DNA of 64,000 bases from Takakia lepidozioides (taxonomy: Eukaryota > Streptophyta > Takakiopsida > Takakiales > Takakiaceae), in contig CM060732.1 in the NCBI GenBank assembly GCA_030704615.1, forward strand, positions 80,005,171-80,069,170. Reading direction: 5' to 3'. Positions 58,170 to 64,000 of the stretch are shown here, one piece after another. Both the position numbers and the translations under genes were made by a program. Positions within the stretch are counted from its first letter, which is position 1; the number at the start of each line of letters is the position of its first letter. A model generated the notes under the pieces. The model did no database searches. It saw nothing but the letters and a program-made list of their open reading frames with translations, and was not told the DNA's origin.

Positions 58170-58893
58170 TGTCGCACACCTCACTTCGGTAAACTCCCCT
58201 TCAAGTCATAGTTACTCGCTTTGATGCGCGCGCCTGACTCCCAACCTGGCCGCCGGGCCAACTTGGAGTTTCGGCTGCTCACCGGGACATAACGGTCCCC
58301 TTCCGCTTCCCTCTAAACCCTCCACCTATTTGGGACTAGGAGAATTCCCTTTGGTAGATGGCAGTCCGGAACAGCTCCCCACTCTTTGGTCGCTTTCCGG
58401 CTCGCTCGCTTACTCACTAGTTTTTGGTCACCAACGGGCTTGCACCGTTCTCGGGGTTACTACTCCCTATATATACTTCTGTAGCTGTCCGCGGGGGTTT
58501 CATAACCAGCCATGCCATTTTATGGCGAACCACCACGAAAACCCTCGACTCCCGGTGGTGAGTCGCGGTGAGTCTTGGCCCACTCACCGCGGCCCCAATG
58601 GACCGTGATGAGTCCCAAGACTCCCCACGACTCCCACCTCGAGGTCTCCACCCCATGGTGAGTCCTATGCCACCCCCACTAAGTCCCACTAAGCTACCAC
58701 CACCCCTTGTGGAGCCACCTCCACCGCAACCCGGTGTGCGGGGCTCCACCTAGTGAGCGCCTCCGCCTCCTTGAGTGCCTTGGGCACTCAAGGGTGCTTC
58801 AGCCCCCCATACCTATCGCCGCCGCTGCCCCCACCACAGGGGCAGCCCCTCATGTGTCCCGACCCCCTGCCCTCAAGGCAAAGGGCCGCAACA
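58170..58893 (-). repeat. LTR (5' LTR in element orientation)
   Basis: 724 bp, nearly identical to 51922-52645, with TATATATA at 58468-58475. Its outer end reads GCAACA rather than GCGACA, one transition that breaks the perfect terminal inverted repeat. Confidence 0.97.
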
Positions 58894-58898
58894 CTGCC
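58894..58898. repeat. Target-site duplication CTGCC, right copy
   Basis: Directly follows the right LTR and is identical to 51917-51921. Confidence 0.95.
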
Positions 58899-59440
58899 CC
58901 TTTAGCAGACCCACACAACATGCACCTCAAACCAGCAGATACCACTGCCAGGTTTGGGTCAATCCTGCCATCGACATTCGGAAGGTGACATGGCGCACAA
59001 TTACGCACATGGTCCTTCCAAGTTATGCCATCCCGACCCTCCAAGACCAAGACGCCTGAGGGCAAGACCTCTCGAACCCTCAAAATAACACGTCCTGCAG
59101 TCACATCCAGGGTCGTAGGAGTAGTCTGCTGCAGATAGACATAGTCACCAGGGTTGAATCTCCGAACCCCAGGACGATAGCCCCCACCACGTATGGTAGC
59201 ATACCTCAACGTATCACGGTGTTGTGCAATGGCAAGGTTCTCGAAAGCCATGGGCATGACTCTCTTGAACAACTCTGCACGCTGCTCACATGCACGTGCC
59301 CACACGTCCGGATCGTCAAGGTTAAGAACTGTAGCAGCTTCTCTGCGAATGGATGTAGGCAAATCCGGCTCTCGGCCAAAGAGAAGAAAGTATGGTGAGA
59401 AGGAGGCAAGTGATGCTTGCTTGCTGAACCTGTAGCCCAT
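58894..59440 (-). pseudogene. Integrase C-terminus and first half of a PHD finger (methyltransferase element)
   Basis: The frame from 59440 continues the integrase: SPYFLLFGREPDLPTSIRR, a helical region and a basic beta-rich domain (RRFNPGDYVYLQQ, then GVLVLEGRDG), as in the C-terminal domain of Ty3-type integrases. It ends with LRCMLCGSAKGA, the first Cys pair of a PHD finger, and is then cut at 58898 by the chromovirus. The open frame seems to run on to 58850, but those last codons belong to the inserted LTR. One TAG near 59463 separates this from the preceding integrase frame. Confidence 0.85.
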
Positions 59441-59464
59441 GGCTAACCAGGGTAACTGAAGGTC

Positions 59465-60829
59465 CTAATCTCCTAGGTGTCCCTTCTGCAAGCCATACTT
59501 GCGCAAACCCCTCTTTACTGTCTGAACAACTCTCTCTGCCAAGCCATCGGCCTCAGGATGATCCCGAGAAGTGGTGCGGTGGTCTATCAAGGCCTTGTCA
59601 CACAAAGCCTGAAACTCCCCCAAGAACTCTCTCCCTTGGTCCGTGAGTACCTCAGCTGGAGCACCGAATCGGCTAAGCACACAATCCAGGAATGCATACG
59701 CAGCTCCCTCACTAGCCTTATCAGGCAATGGAACCAATTCAATCCACTTGGAGAAGTGCTCCACCATCACCAACACGTACTTGTTGTGGCGCATGGTCAG
59801 TGGCAACGGCCCTGCGAAGTCAAGACTCCACCTGTAGCCCAATCCCATGATCGGAAGAGGGTGTAATTGTGGAGTAGGGGCGTTGAATGAAGCACGCACC
59901 CTGTCACACACCATGCACCTAGCCACAAATTGTTGCACCTCTGTGTGCATACCACGCCACCAATACTGCCCCTGCAGTAGACTATGAGTGCGTCGCACCC
60001 CAAAATGCCCCAACTCCTCATGGGCATGCCGCACTAACCGTGCCCGCTGTGTTGGGTGAGGCACAATCCTCACTCGACCATCCTCCCACACTCGGAGCAG
60101 GTGTGTCCCCTCCCACCTGAACCTCTTGGCTCGTTGTAGGATCCGATCCCTCTCCTTGGCAGTCATAGTGGCTGCCGTGTCTCCACTGCGGAGGTAGTCC
60201 AACACAACTGAATCCTCATGTATATCTTTGGCGCCACCCTGCTCATTGCTGGCCTCAGGGTCCTCAGACACTTGATCTACAGTCATCCCTGTTGTAGGTC
60301 CAACCTGGCCTTCCGCTGCCAAGATACACAGAAATGCAGATGCATGCCATCCGGGCACCATCTCCTCGTCCGTCTCACCATGCCACCGAGCTCCAGTGTC
60401 ATCCTGCTGGCTCGTGCATGGATTGCGACTCAACCCATCTGCATTTCGATTGACCAAACCCGGTCGATGCACCACCTGAAAGTCATACTCTTGAAGGATG
60501 AGTGCCCACCGTGCAAGCTTCCCCGTAAGCTTGTCTGACTCCATCAACCACTTGAGTGGTTGGTGATCCGTGACAAGGGTGAAGAGATTGCCGTATAGAT
60601 AGCACCTGAAGTGTGCCACGGCCCACACTGCAGCTAAGCATTCTCCCTCATATGAGCTATACTTAGACTCTGCAGCATTGTTCGAGCGGCTAGCATAAGC
60701 CACTACGAACTCTCTTCCCTCATCATCCACCTGTGTGAGCACCGCTCCAAGCCCCAGCATGCTCCAATCTGTATGCAGCTGAAAAGGACGCCCCCTGATA
60801 GGTCGTCTCAAGATGGGCGCCGAGGTCAA
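59465..60829 (-). pseudogene. RNase H and integrase core of the methyltransferase element
   Basis: A 454-residue frame. RNase H: FQLHTDWSMLGLGAVL (Asp), SKYSSYEGECLAAVWAV (Glu), LVTDHQPLKWL (Asp). Integrase: a His-His-Cys-Cys finger (HAHEELGHFGVRRTH, then CMVCDR) and a catalytic triad in SLDFAGPLP, LTDQGREF and EADGLAERVVQ. The active-site residues are present. The reading frame is separated from the RT by a one-base loss near 60830 (TTTCAAG where FQELK would need one more base). It stops at TAG near 59463, where a Trp codon is the likely ancestor. Confidence 0.88.
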
Positions 60830-61912
60830 CCTCGCCTTGAGCTCTTGAAAGCTTGTTCTTGCTCATCTTCCCACTGCCACTCCTGGTCCACCTTGGTCAG
60901 CTTGGTTAGAGCCTTTGCAATGGCACTAAATCCCTTAACAAACCGTCTGTAATAGTTTGCTAACCCCATGAAAGCTCGAACTCGGCTCACATCCGTGGGG
61001 CGTGGAACCTGTGCAATGGACTCTACCTTAGTCTGCTGTACCCCAATCCTCCAGGATATATCATGTGACCCAGATACTCAATCTGGTTGTGGAAAAACTT
61101 GCACTTGCCCGGATGTAACTTCAATCCGTGCGTCCTCAAGCGCTCAAATACCCCCTGAAGGTGTCTCTCATGCTCCTCCACCGTAGCACTAAAGATGATG
61201 ATGTCATCTATGTAGCACCGAGCAAACTCCACCCCTGCTAGAATCCTGTCCATGACTCTTTGAAACTCAGCGGGAGCGTTTTTAAGCCCAAATGGTAAGA
61301 ACCGCCACTGGTATAGGCAATCCTTCCCGTGCTCATTGATCCCCCAGAATGCCGTCTTTTGCTTATCCGCCTCCTTGATCGGCAACTGGTGATATCCGGA
61401 TCGTAAATCCAACGTGCTAAAGACCTTGGAATGCCCAATGGCATCAAAGATCTCCTCTGGTGTCGGCATGGCATACCTATCGGACTTGGTCTGACGATTT
61501 ACAGGCCGGTAATCACCGCACATACGTCTCTCCGTCCAATTGCCATAGACATCCTTCTTAGCTGGCATCACTGTGGCTGAAGCATACTCTCCACCAGAGA
61601 GCTCCACCAAACCTGCCTCCCAGAGATCTTGAGTCCTCATCTGAATCAAAGACCTCTCCATGTCACTGTATCTATAGGGTCTCCGAAAGATTGGCGTGTC
61701 AGTGGCCAACTCAATACGGATCTCTTGACCCTTCAGTGCTCCCAAGTCCTTCAAACTGAAGGCAAAGCAATTCCTGTAAGCCCTCAGGAACCGCCGTATA
61801 CGTCGTCTCTCTCCTCCGGTGACAATGGGTCCAATGTCAGGCTCCCAATTGTCCTCCGTAACTGCAACCTTAAGTCCAGTGGGCTTAGAGGTAGAGGACG
61901 CGTCCCGTGGTT
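60830..61912 (-). pseudogene. Reverse transcriptase of the methyltransferase element
   Basis: The frame 61754-61023, extended upstream to a TAG near 61912, contains the RT motifs [49 protein letters not shown] and CYIDDIIIFS (the catalytic YIDD), then LHPGKCKFFHNQIEYLGHMI. A one-base deletion near 61040 shifts the frame. The thumb/connection (VRAFMGLANYYRRFVKGF) continues in another register to 60830. Confidence 0.88.
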
Positions 61913-62180
61913 GCTATGCTGCAACCTCTTGAGCAGTACTCCCTTCCTGCTCAGTCAATGACAAGGCCTCATCCTGCCCCATCATCTCATCATTGAGAAC
62001 CTCCTCATCCCGAGAAGAATCCCCAACCTCATCCATCACAGCTGCCTTGGCTGCCAACTCCCTCTGAACCTCGAGCACCTCCCACGTGTGCCATGGATGT
62101 CTACACCCCGTGGTCCTCACCGGCTCGCCCCCACTCGCTGCCTGTACCGTCTCGGTAGGCAGAGAGACCATCAAGGGAAG
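61913..62180 (-). pseudogene. Acidic linker between methyltransferase and reverse transcriptase
   Basis: The frame runs on from methyltransferase motif X through an acidic stretch (SSRDEEVLNDEMMGQDEALS) to a TAG near 61912 (GCA GCA TAG CAA), after which the RT frame follows in register. No domain is recognised. It is probably an inter-domain region of the polyprotein. Confidence 0.6.
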
Positions 62181-63230
62181 TGCACTCCGCACTCTACGTT
62201 GCTCAGCCATAGCCAAGCTGACAATCCAGGTCAAGCAATTGAGATCCATTGCTTGCCCCAACACCTGACGACGTGATGCTTCAGAAAGAGAAGGCACCGC
62301 CGTGGTCCCAGTGGAAAACCCCATAGCCCGCTCTCTCGCTCGTCGGCATTAGGCTCCACTAACTGCTGCAACTGAGCATCCCACAGGAGGCCAGGTCCAC
62401 CATCCCGAAAAGCATGGGATCCTGGGAAGCTGAGCAGTGTAGGTAATGCTGCTCGTGGGTGACCCACCCTGTTGACCACTGCCAACGGCGAACGGTCATA
62501 TGTCTCACATGTTGAGACTGCCTCACTGTGTCCAAATGCCATCCACGGTGAGGTGTGTGGCGCTGCACCCCATCAAATGCACGCTTGAGCAGTGCGGGTG
62601 GCATCAAGTTAGTCCACCAAAGCCGTGGACGATGAGCCCGTGACCCCACTGCAGCTGCATCCAGCAACACTGCTGACCCAAGCCACGACCGGACTTGATG
62701 CACACTGGCCATCACCCTGGCCCGAGAATCACCCATCAGTGGCACATTCTCCAAGATGTATGCGGAGATACAGCTTGATGAAGCTGCAAGTGGCGCAAAA
62801 TCCGCACCATCTCCCAAAACAGACCCGTCCTCGAGTCTCGCAATCCATTGCCATGCCCGGCTGATGAATGCCCTTGGCAGGGCCAACCTGCCACTACCAG
62901 ATCAATGGAGCCAACCCGCTCCAAATCCTGCGCCCCCAGCAACGCAATGTCTGCTGGCAAGGCCTGCTGATATCCACGAACTGCAGACACCGGCAACAAC
63001 TCAGGTACTGCTGCACCATCTGAGCAACATGGCGCAGTGAGACGCGTCGTGCAGTCTCATCCCTCTCCACATACAGGTAACGTCGAACTCGTACACCTGC
63101 CTGCAGCACTGCAGCCAATCCAGTGCTGATCCCGCCAAACAAGTCCAGAAGGCATATGCCTTCATCCGGCCGCTGCCACACAAGAGGTGTGGTATCCAAT
63201 GGCGACAACTGAGGTGGTCCTGGTGCAATA
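62180..63230 (-). pseudogene. Cytosine-5 DNA methyltransferase domain inside a Ty3/gypsy element
   Basis: The canonical motifs appear in unpermuted order. Motif I is LLDLFGGISTGLAAVLQAG near 63145 (AdoMet binding). Motif IV is GWPCQGHSSAGHGN with the catalytic Cys codon at 62879-62877, followed by TGLFWEMVRIL. Motif VI is ILENVPL near 62751. Motif VIII is AHRPRLWWTNL near 62631. A target-recognition-like region (LPTLLSFPGSHAFRDGG) is followed by SEASRRQVLGQAMDLN as a motif IX-X equivalent near 62260. The layout (GISTGL, WPC, AHRPR) resembles DNMT3-like enzymes more than DNMT1 or CMT. The domain is spread over four reading frames with shifts near 62990, 62770, 62510 and 62335, so this copy cannot make a full enzyme. 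It lies between protease and RT in the same strand and order as the polyprotein, so it is element cargo and not a host gene. Confidence 0.85.
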
Positions 63231-63622
63231 CCCGCACTCTCCTCCTCTCCTGACGGAACAAAACCTCTGAAAGCCACCTGACTTTCCTGAACCGCTTGCT
63301 GCCTCTACCCTTGTTGTACCCGTCAATCAGCAACCTGCTGCAAATCCTTGCTCGTACCCCACAATGGAGTGTGAGCAACCATGGCAGGCAACTCCGCCAT
63401 ACCATGCATGTCATCCTGCTCTGCTGGAGGTGGCACATCCTCTGCATGGGCATTGCCTTCCAGCAACTCTCCAGGCCAACTAACTGCAGCTGTAAAGGCG
63501 GCTAGTGTTGGCATCTTGCCCCGCTGGGCAGCCGCTATACCCCCAATGAATGTCACAGGGAGCTGTGCACGGCGACCATCCCTGACTGCCATCCAGGCCT
63601 GTAGGATGCTGACTCCTCCCAA
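63231..63622 (-). pseudogene. Linker between protease and methyltransferase
   Basis: After a one-base shift near 63615 the frame runs (GGVSILQAWMAVRDGRRAQL and onward) through TGA near 63323 and TAG near 63305, in the same register as methyltransferase motif I. CGA-to-TGA and CAG-to-TAG changes would explain both stops. No separate domain is recognised. Confidence 0.55.
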
Positions 63623-64000
63623 AAGTCCAGGGTGAAGCCCATGGGGTATAACACTGCCCCACCAACGAGGACATCGTAAGAGACCGCGTCTGTCACAATG
63701 GCCTTGGCTCGCATCACTGAGCCATCTATAGGATGATCCGGCTGCAGTCTAATGGCCAACTGATGCCGTGTCATGCCCCGAGCCTGCTCTGATCCTCCCA
63801 GAGATGTCTGTATCTGGAAAGGACAAGGCTCCATATCCGCCTCCATGAGGCCCAAACCTGCAATAGCAGCTCTGCCCAACATCAGTGGCTGAGCTCCCGA
63901 GTCCAACAAGACCCGCAGTGGCCGGTACTTCTTGCCTGCCGGTCCACTCAAAGAGAAAATGCCATCCTGGTTGTCTAACAAGACAACTCCAGGTGTCACC
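63553..64000 (-). pseudogene. Aspartic protease of the methyltransferase element (partial at window edge)
   Basis: The frame enters from beyond the window end. It contains RPLRVLLDSGAQPLMLGRAA, with the DSG-type catalytic Asp of retroviral-like proteases. A downstream hydrophobic VSYDVLVGGAVLYPMG corresponds to the ILG-type second motif. The Gag region upstream is outside the window. The frame changes near 63615. Confidence 0.8.

Larger units (their letters stand above)
51922..58893 (-). mobile_element. Complete, young Ty3/gypsy chromovirus (LTR retrotransposon)
   Basis: It has two 724-bp LTRs (51922-52645, 58170-58893), a 5-bp target duplication, a tRNA-iMet primer-binding site, one uninterrupted gag-pol frame and a chromodomain. 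By eye the LTRs differ at about two positions (A/G near 52009, and the terminal GCGACA versus GCAACA), so insertion was recent. It is inserted in the PHD-finger codons of an older retrotransposon. Nothing visible prevents activity. Confidence 0.96.
51492..64000 (-). mobile_element. Degenerate Ty3/gypsy element with DNA methyltransferase and PHD finger
   Basis: Minus strand, in order: aspartic protease (to 63.55 kb), cytosine-5 DNA methyltransferase (63.2-62.2 kb), reverse transcriptase (about 61.9-60.9 kb), RNase H and integrase (60.83-59.0 kb), and a PHD finger split by the chromovirus at 51922-58893. Gag and the 5' LTR lie beyond the window edge. No 3' LTR was found before 51462. The reading frame is broken by several one- or two-base shifts and single stops (mostly TAG), so this copy is inactive, although every domain is identifiable. 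Confidence 0.85.

Noticed and set aside
58115-58177. Polyprotein start at 58177 (63 bp upstream of the chosen Met)
   Set aside because: The extra codons lie across the LTR boundary and the tRNA-Met primer-binding site, so they are open by chance. The Met at 58114 begins the hydrophilic gag N-terminus.
58850-58893. C-terminal residues of the frame 59440-58850 beyond the first PHD Cys pair
   Set aside because: These codons fall in the chromovirus LTR (58170-58893). The true continuation is at 51916 downward.
62180-63277. Host DNA methyltransferase gene
   Set aside because: It sits in polyprotein order between protease and RT, on the same strand, and shares frame with the linkers on both sides. 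There are no introns or promoter of its own.
1-64000. CRISPR array, bacterial operon or prophage
   Set aside because: The tandem arrays present lack regular spacers, and genes have spliceosomal introns. The sequence is eukaryotic throughout.

Overview
Nuclear DNA of a green-lineage eukaryote, most likely a streptophyte (charophyte alga or seedless land plant). The reasons are a 20-exon gene for a plant-type TMF/GC5 golgin with GT-AG introns, CACTA and Mutator-like (MULE) DNA transposons with plant-type companion genes (TNPA-like, Ulp1-like), a chromodomain Ty3/gypsy element primed by initiator tRNA-Met, and a Ty3/gypsy element carrying a cytosine-5 DNA methyltransferase, an arrangement I know of mainly from charophytes. 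The species cannot be fixed from the sequence.

Layout. 1-7.5 kb: transposon debris (a CACTA DUF4216 fragment fused to a gypsy integrase fragment, a complete LTR with a scrap of its element, a MITE-like inverted repeat, a foldback element with two tandem arrays). 7.565-16.377 kb (+): the golgin gene, reconstructed exon by exon. 18.07-20.14 kb (+): a five-exon gene whose predicted 375-residue product holds three tandem Z-alpha-like winged-helix domains, two with the full set of Z-DNA-contact residues. About 22.4-51.5 kb: a large composite MULE, with transposase on + (22.9-43.3 kb, ending in a SWIM zinc finger) and a convergent Ulp1/C48-protease-like gene on - (49.7-44.0 kb). It carries arrays of an AGTCYG motif. 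It is split by a ~14 kb CACTA element with divergently transcribed TNPA-like and tnp2 genes (about 23.96-38.01 kb) and by a 4,205 bp non-autonomous CACTA with near-perfect TIRs and a CAC target duplication (38,419-42,623).

51.5-64 kb: a degenerate Ty3/gypsy element on the minus strand, running protease - DNA methyltransferase - reverse transcriptase - RNase H - integrase - PHD finger. Its PHD finger is cut in two by a very young, apparently intact chromovirus (51,922-58,893; 724 bp LTRs, CTGCC target duplication, one uninterrupted 1,520-residue polyprotein). The older element thus paired a DNA-methylation writer with a histone-reader fold, while the invader uses a chromodomain.

The two host genes look intact. 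Almost everything else is mobile DNA at different stages of decay. The items most worth following up are the Z-alpha gene, the methyltransferase/PHD retrotransposon and the Ulp1-carrying MULE.
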